NCBI GenBank assembly: GCA_025928585.1
Contig: JAICJG010000005.1
Span: forward strand, 1-53,771
Length of the DNA: 53,771 nt
DNA from: Rhodanobacteraceae bacterium
Lineage (GTDB): Bacteria > Pseudomonadota > Gammaproteobacteria > Xanthomonadales > Rhodanobacteraceae
Direction of reading: 5' to 3'
The notes under the pieces were generated by a model. It made no database searches. It saw only the letters and a program-made list of their open reading frames with translations, and was not told the origin of the DNA. Of this stretch, positions 8,657 through 16,733 are shown one piece after another. Made by a program: the position numbers and the translations under genes. Every line of letters begins with the position of its first letter. Position 1 is the stretch's first letter.

Positions 8657-9219
8657 GGCGCGATGACTCCTGTGTCGGTTTGAAGTTGGACGCGCTGCGC
8701 GGCGGCAACGAGCGTCGCTTCGTCTTGGTACTGCTGATAAAGCAGCGGCTGCAGCCCGAAGTTGCCCGGGTCTTGACCCAGCGCTTGCTGGATGCGGGTG
8801 ATCGAGGCTTCGACGAGGTCGAGGTTCGCGAGCAGTACGGTCCGCGTCTGCGGATCCTCGCGGGTGCTGCGCCGGATCGTGGCCGCGAGCATCCGGGTGC
8901 GCTCGTTCGGCTGCGACTTGGCAGCGACCGGGCGCGGGCGTAGGGCCGGCTGTTGGCTCGCAAGGGACGCCGGCGCCTGCGGGCGCTGCATGGGCAGCGT
9001 CGCGAAGATCGCGCCAATCGCGATCAGCAAGGCCACGCCGGCCGCAAGCGACCACGCCTGCCTGCTGCGCTGCCGGCGCGGCGCGATCCGCGCCGCGATG
9101 CCGGGCCAGAGGTCGCGCGCCGGCGCCATTTCCCGGGGCAGCGATGCCACGGCCTGACGCAGGGTCTCGTCGCGGAGTTCGTCGGTCCGGGGTCCGTTGG
9201 TCCTGGTTTCGTGGGTCAT
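8653..9219 (-). CDS. Membrane-anchored anti-sigma-factor-like protein
   Basis: A 188-residue single-pass membrane protein. A cytosolic part of about 55 residues (MTHETRTNGPRTDELRDETL) is followed by one transmembrane helix (AWSLAAGVALLIAIGAIFATL) and a periplasmic tail rich in Gln, Ala and Arg, with a probable helical segment (LANLDLVEASITRIQQAL). No zinc-finger CxxC is present. The role is inferred from position between an ECF sigma factor and a DUF4097 protein, joined on both sides by four-base ATGA overlaps. The fold resembles the uncharacterised anti-sigma-like partners often seen there. The start at 9219 is set by that overlap. Confidence 0.7.
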   Translation of the reverse strand: MTHETRTNGPRTDELRDETLRQAVASLPREMAPARDLWPGIAARIAPRRQRSRQAWSLAAGVALLIAIGAIFATLPMQRPQAPASLASQQPALRPRPVAAKSQPNERTRMLAATIRRSTREDPQTRTVLLANLDLVEASITRIQQALGQDPGNFGLQPLLYQQYQDEATLVAAAQRVQLQTDTGVIAP

Positions 9220-9791
9220 GCTGTCAACCTCGCCCGCAACAGCCGGCGGGCCCTGTGCAAATGCGCCTTGCAGGTGCCGACGGCCAGCCCTGTCAGCGCC
9301 GCGATTTCCTCGTGCTGGTGGCCCTCGATGTCGTACAGCACGAACACCGCGCGCGCGCCGGGCGGCAGCTCCGCGATGGCGCGATCCAGGTCCAGCGCCA
9401 CGTCGGGCCGCTCGGCCGGGGCCGCGCAAGCGTCGAGCGCGTGATCGCCGTCGTCGCGCAGCCACGCCGAACGCCGCAGCGCGGCCCGCTGGTGCCCCAG
9501 CACGACATTGACCGCGATCCGGTGCAGCCACGAACCGAAGGCGCTGTCGCCGCGAAAGTGCGGCAACGCCTTCCACGCCTGCACGAACGCCTCCTGGGTG
9601 CAGTCCTCGGCAAGCGCTTGCGAGCCCGCCAGCCGCCGGCAGAGCGCGTGGATGCGCCCGACGTGGAGGCGGTACAAGGCCTCGAAGGCCGCGACCTCGC
9701 GGGCCTGCGCCCGCGCCACCAGCGTGGCTTCGAGGTCAGGCTCGCCGGGATCCATGGCGAACGCGGTTGTGCCGAGCACGGCTTCGTTCAT
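9216..9791 (-). CDS. ECF-type RNA polymerase sigma factor
   Basis: A 191-residue sigma-70 family protein with region 2 (FEALYRLHVGRIHALCRRL, AEDCTQEAFVQAWKALPHF, FGSWLHRIAVN) and region 4 (AIAELPPGARAVFVLYDIEGHQHEEIAAL, VGTCKAHLHRARRLLR). It would direct RNA polymerase to its own regulon, probably including this operon, and be held by the downstream membrane protein. Possible starts are the ATG at 9791 and an ATG at 9755 (MDPGEPDLEA); neither has a clear ribosome site and the longer is kept. Its stop overlaps the next gene as ATGA. Confidence 0.88.
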   Translation of the reverse strand: MNEAVLGTTAFAMDPGEPDLEATLVARAQAREVAAFEALYRLHVGRIHALCRRLAGSQALAEDCTQEAFVQAWKALPHFRGDSAFGSWLHRIAVNVVLGHQRAALRRSAWLRDDGDHALDACAAPAERPDVALDLDRAIAELPPGARAVFVLYDIEGHQHEEIAALTGLAVGTCKAHLHRARRLLRARLTA

Positions 9792-9907
9792 GTGGCATAG
9801 GATGCAGGCCAGCCCGAAAGGGTTTACCGGGAATCCTGCGGACGCCGCGGTCGTCGCCGCGAGGACGGCGGCTATGGAAGATCACCGCGATTTGGGCGTA
9901 TGGCCTC

Positions 9908-10267
9908 TCAAGCCCCGATCAAGCTTTCAGCCGGAATGCCGAGGTTGCGATGCAGGTTCCTGATCATGTCGAGCGTCAGGCCGCGCCGACGGTTCAATAC
10001 TTCGTACACGCGGTTGGGCTTGCCGATGGAAGGCACCAGATCCTTCACGGTCAGGCCGCCTTGTTCCATGCGGAAGCGGATTGCTTCGATGGGGTCGGGT
10101 GCCCCTACGGGAAAGCGCGTGGCTTCGTAGGCCTCGACCAATGTAGCGAGGACCTCGAAGCGGTCGCCATCCTGGCTGCCGGGTTCGGGTTCGCGATCAA
10201 AATACGCCGACAGCTCGCGCAAGGCGGCCTTGTAGTCCTTGCGGTTGCGGACGGGACGGATATTCAT
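9908..10267 (-). CDS. higA: HigA-type antitoxin with HTH domain
   Basis: A 119-residue transcriptional regulator and antitoxin. The N-terminal half (MNIRPVRNRKDYKAALRELSAYF) is the COG5499-type helical region. The C-terminal half holds the helix-turn-helix (GGLTVKDLVPSIGKPNRVYEVLNRRRGLTLDMIRNLHRNLGI). It should neutralise HigB and repress the operon. The ATG at 10267 overlaps the higB stop by four bases, giving the toxin-first order typical of higBA; the longer track start at 10351 would lie inside higB and is rejected. Confidence 0.9.
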   Translation of the reverse strand: MNIRPVRNRKDYKAALRELSAYFDREPEPGSQDGDRFEVLATLVEAYEATRFPVGAPDPIEAIRFRMEQGGLTVKDLVPSIGKPNRVYEVLNRRRGLTLDMIRNLHRNLGIPAESLIGA

Positions 10268-10566
10268 GGCTTCTCCACGGTCGCGGCGTCGACCCGCTCG
10301 TATTCGGAATGGGTGCCAAGGAACTTGATGTAAATGGCCTGAAAGCGCCAAGCCACGGCAATGATCAGACGATAATCATTGACCTTGATATTGAACACCA
10401 CGCGGTTGCGGCCGACGAAGCTGGCGCTGGCGTAACGCCGCTTGATGTCCCGCGGCACTTTCCATTTGGCGTTTCGTGCCTCGTCGTACCATGCCTTGAG
10501 GGGCTGCTCGGCATCCGGATGGCGTGCCCAGAAGCGCGTCAAGGTGCTCACCGCGACAACCCTCAT
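10264..10566 (-). CDS. higB: HigB-family toxin (mRNA interferase)
   Basis: A 100-residue toxin of the HigB family in the RelE superfamily, which cleaves mRNA on the ribosome. The sequence MRVVAVSTLTRFWARHPDAE, WKVPRDIKRRYASASFVG, RVVFNIKVNDYRLIIAVAW and IYIKFLGTHSEYERVDA matches the family along its length, including the C-terminal YIKFLGTHxEYxRID-like signature that carries active-site residues. It is the first gene of the pair. An operator-like palindrome lies 11 bases upstream of its ATG. Confidence 0.92.
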   Translation of the reverse strand: MRVVAVSTLTRFWARHPDAEQPLKAWYDEARNAKWKVPRDIKRRYASASFVGRNRVVFNIKVNDYRLIIAVAWRFQAIYIKFLGTHSEYERVDAATVEKP

Positions 10567-10577
10567 GGGTGCACTTT

Positions 10578-10594
10578 AGTCCCACGATGGGACT
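10578..10594. promoter_or_regulatory. Palindromic operator upstream of higBA
   Basis: AGTCCCA-cga-TGGGACT is a perfect 7-base inverted repeat with a three-base centre, 11 bases before the higB ATG. On the coding strand a TTGCGG hexamer precedes it and TAAAGT overlaps its end, 17 bases apart, so the palindrome would fill the promoter spacer. This is the expected arrangement for autorepression by HigA. The hexamers are weak matches; the palindrome itself is certain. Confidence 0.6.
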
Positions 10595-10662
10595 ACCGCA
10601 AGCATTTGGCCTACGATGATGCTGGATTGCCATGGCGTTCGCGCACCAGCCGCACGATTTGC

Positions 10663-11976
10663 CTACGCCCTCGCCGCTTCCGGCTGCATCGCCCGGATGC
10701 TGCGCATCTGGGGACTCGCGAGGCAGCCCAGCGCGATCGCGGTGAGGGTGAGGCCCGCGATGCCGAACAGCGCGGCCAGCGAGATCACCTTCAGCAGCGC
10801 GCCGGCCGCGGCCGCGGAGAGCGGCGCGAGGCCCATGAACGAGAACATCAGGATGCTCATGGTGCGGCCCATCATCTGCTGCGAGACGCGCTGCTGGATC
10901 CAGGTGAAGATCGCGATCATCACCACGCCGCCGAGGAGCCCGGTGCAGAACAGCAGCGCCGCCCCGAAATACGTGGTGTGCACCAGGGTCAGCGAGGCGA
11001 GCGTCAGGCCGACCAGGCTGTCGAAGCACAGCACCATCACCCCCAGGTGCCCGCGCACCGCGCGCTGGGCGTAACCCGAAAGAAGACTGCCGATGAACAT
11101 GCCGACGCCCTGCGCGGTCATCAGGATGCCGAGCGAGGCTGCGCCGAGGTCGAGGCGCGTGTCCGCCAGCACCGGCAGCCCCACCTGGATCGGTCCGCCC
11201 ACGAAAACCCCGACGAAGCTCGCGTAGATCACGAACGCACGCAGCGGGACGTCGGCCCAGACATGGCGCACGCCCGTGGCGATGCTGGCGAACACGCCCG
11301 TGCTTTTCTCGGGCGGATGGAAATCGCCATGGATGCGGACCATCGCCAGCGACACCAGCGAGAACACGAAGCTGACCGCATCGATCGCGAACGCCATACC
11401 CAGCCCTCGCGCATCCGGCAGCGCCTGCGCCGAGGGCTGATGGTGCGCGCCCAGCGCGATCACGAAACCGGCGAGCACCGGACCGCCGATCATGCTGAGC
11501 TGGCGCACGCCCATGAACGCGGCATTGGCGGCGCGCAACTGCTCCAGCTTCACCAGTTGCGGCAGGATCGCCGAACCCGCGGGATACGCGAACGCGGTGG
11601 ACAGGCCGATGCCGAGCGCGAGCAGGTACACCATCCACATGCGGATGTCGCCGGCGAGCACCAGCGCGGCGAGCACCACGATGCAGGCGGCATTCGCCGC
11701 GCGCGCGCCCAGCAGCACGCGCCGCGGCGACATGCGGTCGACGATCGCGCCGCCGACCAGCATGAAGGCCGCGCGCGGGAACGCCATCACCGCCAGCACG
11801 ATCCCGAGCGCCGCCGGATTGCCGGTGAGTTTCAGGACCAGCCACGGCAGCGCCACCAGGGTGAACTGATCGCCGAACGACGACACCGAGCTGCCGCCGA
11901 ACAGCAGGCTGAAATCGCGATTGGCAAAAAGGGAACTGCGTGCCGGCGGAGGCGCCGCGGGAGAGGCGGTGTTCAT
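10663..11976 (-). CDS. MFS transporter (EntS-like exporter family)
   Basis: A 437-residue carrier of the MFS_3 (EntS-like) type with about 12 hydrophobic segments. NRDFSLLFGGSSVSSFGDQFTLVALPWLVL is the characteristic first helix. GGAIVDRMSPRRVLLGA is the conserved loop 2-3 motif and GPVLAGFVIALG the fifth-helix region. Members export siderophores, drugs or unknown metabolites. The ATG at 11976 is preferred over 12045 because the preceding residues are basic and non-conserved. It is the last of a short minus-strand group with the beta-propeller gene, 126 bases apart; no specific link is evident. Confidence 0.85.
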   Translation of the reverse strand: MNTASPAAPPPARSSLFANRDFSLLFGGSSVSSFGDQFTLVALPWLVLKLTGNPAALGIVLAVMAFPRAAFMLVGGAIVDRMSPRRVLLGARAANAACIVVLAALVLAGDIRMWMVYLLALGIGLSTAFAYPAGSAILPQLVKLEQLRAANAAFMGVRQLSMIGGPVLAGFVIALGAHHQPSAQALPDARGLGMAFAIDAVSFVFSLVSLAMVRIHGDFHPPEKSTGVFASIATGVRHVWADVPLRAFVIYASFVGVFVGGPIQVGLPVLADTRLDLGAASLGILMTAQGVGMFIGSLLSGYAQRAVRGHLGVMVLCFDSLVGLTLASLTLVHTTYFGAALLFCTGLLGGVVMIAIFTWIQQRVSQQMMGRTMSILMFSFMGLAPLSAAAAGALLKVISLAALFGIAGLTLTAIALGCLASPQMRSIRAMQPEAARA

Positions 11977-12102
11977 GGGATGCCTGCGGGCGCTCCGGGA
12001 CCGAACCGATGATAGCCGCCCGCACCAACGGGCCGGCTGGATCACGGGATTCGCGGTGCCGCGGGCAAAGTCCGGCGCGAGGCGGACAGGCGCCGCCCCT
12101 CG

Positions 12103-13521
12103 TCAAGGCTTGCCGCCGGGCAGGCTCCAGATGTCCAGCACCCCGCGGGTGGCGTGGTCGTTGGCGTTGCCTTCGGGCAGGATGATCCTGCCATCCACCA
12201 CGATTGGACTGTTCCAGTGGCCGGACCCGCACGCGAGGGTGGCGATGCGCTTGCCGGAGGCCGCCTCGTACACGTTCAGCCCGCCCTCGGGCGCATAGAC
12301 ATACAGAAGACCGTCCGCCTCGAAGGGGCTGGTGCCGCCGGTGTCGTTGCTCCACTTCCGCTGCAGCTTGCCGTCCCGCAGTTGCCACGCCCCGGTGCCG
12401 CGGTCGTCGGCGACGAACATCCAGGTCTGCCCGGCATGTTTCCATACCGCCGGCTGGGTGAGGAGCATGACGCCGCCGGGGGTGTCGATGGCCTGCAGTT
12501 CGCCGCCCTTGTGCGGCGCGGTGCCGGCGATCGACTTCAGGCCGAGCAGCATGATCTTGCCGTCCTTGCCGCCCTGTGCGATCAGGCCATCGCCGAGCAG
12601 CACCGGCGAGGTCGAACCCACGTCCAGGTCGTGCTCATTCAGGTAATCGCTGTTGGCTGGCGTGTAGTTGCCGAGCATGCGGGTCGCATCGGCGTCGAGT
12701 TCGACCACCGCATCGCCCCAGTCGGTCTTGCCGTTCCAGTCGGCGTTGCCGGTGGCGATGAAGATGTCGCCGCTGCCGGGATCGATCACCGCGCCCGCGC
12801 GTCCCCAGATCGCCGAAGCGCTTTGCGGGCACGTACGGGGTTCCAGCAGTCCGCGGCGGTCGCTGCACAGCGAATTCCACACCGACTGCAGCTTGCCGGA
12901 CTTGCCGTCGAGGATCGCCACGTGGCCCTGGTAGGGCGGCGCATCGCCGATGTAGCCGGCCGTCACCGCGATCACGCGGCCGCGGAAGAACTTCAACGGC
13001 GAATCCATCTTTTCGCGCCGCGCCAGCCGGGTGATCGCGGTGCGCCAGACGGCGTGGCCATCGCCGATCGCGAGCTTCTGGATGTAGCCATCGGGCGAGG
13101 CGGCGTAGATGAACTGGCGGTCGGGATCGGCGACCGGGGTGGAATTGGTGAACTGGCGGCTACCCGCGAGCTCCGAATAGCTGGCCGGCGTGTAGGTCCA
13201 GAGGACCGCGCCATTGTCGGCGTCGATCGCCAGCGTCTTGCCGTAGGTGGTGGTGACGAAGATCGCGTCGTGGCGGGCGCCGTGGATGCCGACGCCGTGC
13301 AGGTAGATGGCGCTGGCGTCCACGGTGCCGGGTAGCTCGACCTGCCGGCGCACGAGTCTGCCGAGGTTGGTCGCGGTGATGCCGGTCGGCCCGGGGTTGG
13401 CACTGGTGCTCTGGACGTTGCCGCCGAACATCGGCCAATCCTGCGGGGCTGGTCCTTGGGCGGACCCGGCGGCAGCCACCCCAAGGCCAAGCAGCAAGCC
13501 CATCGCGCCCCGGCATTTCAT
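12103..13521 (-). CDS. Secreted PQQ-type beta-propeller repeat protein
   Basis: A 472-residue exported protein. The signal peptide (MKCRGAMGLLLGLGVAAAGSAQ) is followed by repeated blades of the PQQ/quinoprotein-like type: DWPMFGGNVQSTSANPG, TLAIDADNGAVLWTYTP, VAILDGKSGKLQSVW, DIFIATGNADWNGKTDWGDAVVELDAD and LNVYEAASGKRIATL. The W-containing strand motifs are typical of eight-bladed propellers. No residues clearly diagnostic of a PQQ dehydrogenase active site were identified, so an enzymatic role is unproven; it may be a binding or scaffold protein. The gene faces away from lexA2 across a 231-base gap. Confidence 0.75.
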   Translation of the reverse strand: MKCRGAMGLLLGLGVAAAGSAQGPAPQDWPMFGGNVQSTSANPGPTGITATNLGRLVRRQVELPGTVDASAIYLHGVGIHGARHDAIFVTTTYGKTLAIDADNGAVLWTYTPASYSELAGSRQFTNSTPVADPDRQFIYAASPDGYIQKLAIGDGHAVWRTAITRLARREKMDSPLKFFRGRVIAVTAGYIGDAPPYQGHVAILDGKSGKLQSVWNSLCSDRRGLLEPRTCPQSASAIWGRAGAVIDPGSGDIFIATGNADWNGKTDWGDAVVELDADATRMLGNYTPANSDYLNEHDLDVGSTSPVLLGDGLIAQGGKDGKIMLLGLKSIAGTAPHKGGELQAIDTPGGVMLLTQPAVWKHAGQTWMFVADDRGTGAWQLRDGKLQRKWSNDTGGTSPFEADGLLYVYAPEGGLNVYEAASGKRIATLACGSGHWNSPIVVDGRIILPEGNANDHATRGVLDIWSLPGGKP

Positions 13522-13733
13522 CCGGAAAGTATGTCACCTGCCGGTGTAACCAACCGGTGAAGAAGCGCCACGGGCCGCGTTCCGCAGGGCCCCGGCCGGC
13601 GGCATCGAGCCGGTCTGCTCCGGGCGCGGCGCGTGGATCGATGGGGCTTCGGTTCCCGTAGGCCGGGTCCAGGAGCGAAGCGACGGACGGACAATGAACG
13701 CCTTCGCGTCCACCGCTGGCGTCCGGAACGAAA

Positions 13734-13752
13734 GGTACTTATAGTTGTACCC
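13734..13752. promoter_or_regulatory. LexA2-type operator overlapping the lexA2 -10 box
   Basis: GGTAC-N8-GTACC is a perfect 5-base inverted repeat ending two bases before the lexA2 ATG. GTAC half-sites are the kind described for the second LexA proteins that control imuA-imuB-dnaE2 in Pseudomonas and Xanthomonas. TATAGT (13740-13745), five of six matches to the -10 consensus, lies in the centre. Transcription would then start at or next to the ATG, giving a leaderless or near-leaderless mRNA; no ribosome site lies in the normal position. The N8 spacing differs from the N4 spacing I recall for P. putida LexA2, so the match is partial. Confidence 0.6.
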
Positions 13753-14358
13753 ATGGACGAGCTCACCGACCGCCAGCGCGAGATCCTGGAATTCGTCGCC
13801 CGCCGGATCGGCGAGGGGCTGCCGCCGACCCTGGCGGAGATCGCCCAGGCGTTCGGCTTCCACCAGCCTCGGGCCGCCTGGAAGCACCTCCAGGCCTTGC
13901 AGAACAAGGGTTGCATCGAGCTGCTGCCCGGCCGCGTCCGTGGCATCCGGTTGCTCGCGGATGCGCCCCGCGCCCGGCCCGCCGGCTTGCCGCTGGTCGG
14001 CCGGGTCGCCGCGGGACGCCCGATCCTCGCCCAGGAACACATCGAGCGCCAGGTCGCGGTCGATGCCCGCCTGTTCTCGCCGCGCGCGCATTTCCTGCTG
14101 CGGGTGGTCGGCGATTCGATGCAGGGCGCCGGCATCCTCGACGGCGACCTCGTCGCGGTGCACCGCACGCCCGAGGCCCGCGACGGGCAGATCGTGGTGG
14201 CGCGCATCGAAGACGAAGTCACGGTCAAGCGCCTGCGCATCCGCCGCGAGCGGGTGCAGTTGCACGCCGAGAATCCGGCCTATGCGCCGATCGAAGTCGA
14301 TCCGCGTACGGCGTTCGCCATCGAAGGGCTGTATGTCGGCGTGCTCCGGGTGGACTGA
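13753..14358 (+). CDS. lexA2: LexA repressor, second-type (LexA2)
   Basis: A 201-residue SOS repressor. The N-terminal winged helix (MDELTDRQREILEFVARRIG, TLAEIAQAFGFHQPRAAWKHLQ) is followed by the S24 self-cleavage domain. The Ala87-Gly88 bond in VAAGRP is the cleavage site; Ser122 in GDSMQGAGI and Lys159 in VTVKRL form the catalytic pair. It would repress this mutasome operon and itself until RecA filaments trigger cleavage. It is two bases upstream of imuA and is the first gene of lexA2-imuA-imuB-dnaE2. The recognition helix (AQAFGFHQPRAAWKHL) differs from the usual LexA sequence, consistent with a distinct operator. The start fits the family and the operator position. Confidence 0.93.
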   Translation: MDELTDRQREILEFVARRIGEGLPPTLAEIAQAFGFHQPRAAWKHLQALQNKGCIELLPGRVRGIRLLADAPRARPAGLPLVGRVAAGRPILAQEHIERQVAVDARLFSPRAHFLLRVVGDSMQGAGILDGDLVAVHRTPEARDGQIVVARIEDEVTVKRLRIRRERVQLHAENPAYAPIEVDPRTAFAIEGLYVGVLRVD

Positions 14359-14360
14359 AC

Positions 14361-15122
14361 ATGTCCGATGCCGCCTTGCAGTCGTTGTTCGAACGGGGCC
14401 GGCTCTGGCGCGGGCAGGGCCGTGCCTTGCCACGCTCCACGCTGCCGACCGGCTTCGCCGCGCTGGATGCCGCGTTGCCGGGCGGCGGCTGGCCGGCGGC
14501 GGCCCTGAGCGAGATCCTGCTGCCCGCCGATGGCGTCGGCGAATGGCAGTTGCTGTGGCCGCTGCTGGCGCGGTTGTCGGCGCAGGATGGCCGGATCGTG
14601 CTGGTCGCGCCGCCCTACATCCCGTTCGCACCGGCCTGGGCCGCGGCGGGCATCGCGCTGCCGCAGTTGCAGGTGGTGCAAACGGAGGACGACCGCAATG
14701 CCATGTGGGTCGCCGAGCAGTGCCTGCGTTCGGCGGCGTGCGCGGCGGTGGTGTGCTGGCCGCGGCAGGGCGATCCGCGCACGCTGAGGCGCCTGCAGCT
14801 CGCCGCGGAAACCGGGCAGTGCCAGGGCTTCGCGCTGCGACCGGCCCAGGTGGCCGACCAGCCTTCGATGGCGGCGCTCCGGATCCTGCTCGAAGTCGAT
14901 CCCCCGCAATGGCGGGTGCTGAAGTGCCGCGGTGGCAATCCGCCGGCGCGGGCAATCGTGCCTTCCCCCTTTTCCGGAGGAAGGGGGCCGGCCCACGGCG
15001 CCGGGGGGATGTTGTTGCACGCCGACCTCGCGGATCAAAAGCCATCCCCCTCGATCGCGCTGCCCGCGCGTTCGCTGCGCCCCGCCCTTCGTGTCGAAGG
15101 GGAAAGCCAAGCGGCCTCGTGA
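14361..15122 (+). CDS. imuA: ImuA, RecA-like mutasome subunit
   Basis: A 253-residue RecA/SulA-like protein of the ImuA-ImuB-DnaE2 translesion complex. The family core spans residues 1-200: LPTGFAALDAALPGGGWPAAALSEIL, then RLSAQDGRIVLVAPPYIPFAP and ending VDPPQWRVLKCRGGNPP. The last 50 or so residues (from about 201) are encoded by a hairpin repeat also present between imuB and dnaE2, giving a Pro/Gly/Ser-rich tail not expected in the family. The tail could be functionally neutral or alter partner contacts. The ATG is two bases after the lexA2 stop; imuB begins nine bases after the imuA stop. Confidence 0.88.
   Translation: MSDAALQSLFERGRLWRGQGRALPRSTLPTGFAALDAALPGGGWPAAALSEILLPADGVGEWQLLWPLLARLSAQDGRIVLVAPPYIPFAPAWAAAGIALPQLQVVQTEDDRNAMWVAEQCLRSAACAAVVCWPRQGDPRTLRRLQLAAETGQCQGFALRPAQVADQPSMAALRILLEVDPPQWRVLKCRGGNPPARAIVPSPFSGGRGPAHGAGGMLLHADLADQKPSPSIALPARSLRPALRVEGESQAAS
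14961..15104. repeat. Hairpin repeat, copy A, inside the 3' end of imuA
   Basis: Two hairpins bracket the element: CCCCCTT (14965-14971) with AAGGGGG (14981-14987), and CCCTTCG-tgt-CGAAGGG (15085-15101). Between them is aagccatccccctcg, which also occurs, one C shorter, in copy B at 16671. Order and spacing of parts match copy B. The whole element is read through in the imuA frame. It is probably a dispersed, non-autonomous palindromic repeat. Confidence 0.65.
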
Positions 15123-15131
15123 GACGCTGCC

Positions 15132-16544
15132 ATGCGCTGGGCCTGCATCCTGTTTCCGCAACTCGCGCTCGACGACGTCCTGCGTCGCCGCGCCGATCGC
15201 GACGCGCCGCTGGTATTGGTCGATCCCGCGCAGTCGCGCCCGCTGGTGCGCGCGGCGAATCGCCGGGCCTGCGCGGCGGGGGTGAAGGTGGGCCAGTCGC
15301 TGGCGACGGCGCGCGCGCTGTGCGAGCGCCTCGCCATCGCCGATTACGACAATGCCGCGGCGGACCGTTGCCGGGAACTGCTGGCGGCCTGGGCCTATTC
15401 CTACAGTTCGCTGGTCAGCCGCGATTTCCCGGACGCGCTGTTGCTGGAAGTCGAGGCGAGCTTTCGCCTGTTCGGCGGCTGGCCCAACCTGCAGGCGCGC
15501 CTGCGGCTGGAGCTGGACGAACTGGGATTCCGGCACCGCATCGCGCTCGCCCCCAACCCGCACGCCGCCCGCGTGCTGGCCGGGCTGCACGATGGCATCG
15601 CGATCCCCGAGACCCGCCTGTGCAATGCACTCGGCACCCTGCCGGTGGAGCACGCGGGCCTCGCACCCGAATGCGCGCTGGGCCTGCGGCGGATGGGCTT
15701 GCGCAGGCTCGACCAGGTGCTGTGCCTGCCGCGCGCGGCCCTGGGCAGGCGCATCGGTGAGGAGGCGCTGGCGCACCTCGGCCGCCTCACCGGCGAGCTC
15801 GCCGCACCGCTCGCCTTTTACCGGCCGCCGGATGCCTTCGACGCGCGGATCGAGTTGCCGTTCCACACCGCTTCCAGCGAATCGCTGCTGTTTCCGCTGC
15901 GGCGCCTGGTCCGCGACTTCGCGGCGTTCCTCGCCGGCCGCGACGGCGGCGTGGCCCGTTTCCGCCTCACCTTCGAACACGAGCACGATGCGCGCACCCG
16001 GGTTCTTGTCGGCCTGCTCGCCCCCGAACGCGATCCGGAGTTGCTGTTCGACATCGCGCGCGAACGCCTCGACCGCATCCGGCTGTGTGCCCCGGTGTGC
16101 GCGCTGCGCCTGCAGGCGGACGAACTGCCGCCGTTCGCGCCCGCGCGGCGGAACCTGTTCGACCCGCGCCCGCAGCAGGCGGAACCGTGGCAGGCGCTGC
16201 GCGAACGCCTGCGCGCGCGGCTCGGCGAGGAGGCGGTGCACGGCATTGCCCTGCACGCGGACCATCGTCCCGAACGTGCCTGGCAGATCGAGCACGGCAA
16301 ACAACGTGCGGACGCACCGCCGCGGAATCCGCGGCCCGCCTGGCTGTTGCACCGTCCCATCCCGCTGCGGCCTGCGGTGCGGCGGATCCTCGCCGGTCCC
16401 GAGCGCATCGAAAGCGGCTGGTGGGACGGCGAGGACGTGCGCCGCGATTACTACGTCGTCGAAACCGGCGCCGGCCAGCGTGCCTGGGTGTTCCGGCCCG
16501 CCGGCGAGACCGGCGCGTTCATGCTGCACGGATGGTTTGCGTGA
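15132..16544 (+). CDS. imuB: ImuB, inactive Y-family polymerase homologue
   Basis: A 470-residue protein that bridges ImuA, DnaE2 and the beta clamp. It has the Y-family palm/fingers layout: [62 protein letters not shown], and a helix-hairpin-helix region [21 protein letters not shown]. The catalytic acidic motifs are lost: the first motif reads ILFPQLAL instead of the D-containing form, and the SIDE motif is replaced by LEVEAS. This is normal for ImuB and means it does not polymerise. The C-terminal third is the ImuB-specific region. The stop is followed by repeat-rich DNA before dnaE2. Confidence 0.92.
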   Translation: MRWACILFPQLALDDVLRRRADRDAPLVLVDPAQSRPLVRAANRRACAAGVKVGQSLATARALCERLAIADYDNAAADRCRELLAAWAYSYSSLVSRDFPDALLLEVEASFRLFGGWPNLQARLRLELDELGFRHRIALAPNPHAARVLAGLHDGIAIPETRLCNALGTLPVEHAGLAPECALGLRRMGLRRLDQVLCLPRAALGRRIGEEALAHLGRLTGELAAPLAFYRPPDAFDARIELPFHTASSESLLFPLRRLVRDFAAFLAGRDGGVARFRLTFEHEHDARTRVLVGLLAPERDPELLFDIARERLDRIRLCAPVCALRLQADELPPFAPARRNLFDPRPQQAEPWQALRERLRARLGEEAVHGIALHADHRPERAWQIEHGKQRADAPPRNPRPAWLLHRPIPLRPAVRRILAGPERIESGWWDGEDVRRDYYVVETGAGQRAWVFRPAGETGAFMLHGWFA

Positions 16545-16550
16545 AAAGCC

Positions 16551-16574
16551 GGGATCCGGGATTCGGGATTCGGG
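16551..16574. repeat. Heptamer tandem repeat (gggattc type, 3 units)
   Basis: gggatcc gggattc gggattc ggg lies just after the imuB stop. The same heptamer in inverse orientation ends the sulfotransferase gene region at 1584-1604. The array is within the open frame that leads into dnaE2. Confidence 0.5.
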
Positions 16575-16628
16575 CTGCGGAGGCAGGATGCGGCGAGTTT
16601 CCCGAACCCGCGGCTGGACGGACGCTTG

Positions 16629-16733
16629 CCCCCTTCCGCAGGAAGGGGATGCCAACCGCAGCCAAGGTAGAAGCCATCCCCTCGCGTGCTTCGCGCGCCT
16701 TCGCTTCGCTCCGACCTTCGCAAGCGAAGGGGG
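16629..16733. repeat. Hairpin repeat, copy B, at the imuB-dnaE2 junction
   Basis: Hairpin one is CCCCTTCC-gca-GGAAGGGG (16630-16648), and the dnaE2 ATG begins on the next base. Hairpin two is CCTTCGC-aa-GCGAAGG (16715-16730). The internal string aagccatcccctcg matches copy A in imuA. The element therefore supplies the putative start codon, a Shine-Dalgarno-like aggaagg, and about 28 N-terminal codons of DnaE2. Confidence 0.65.
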
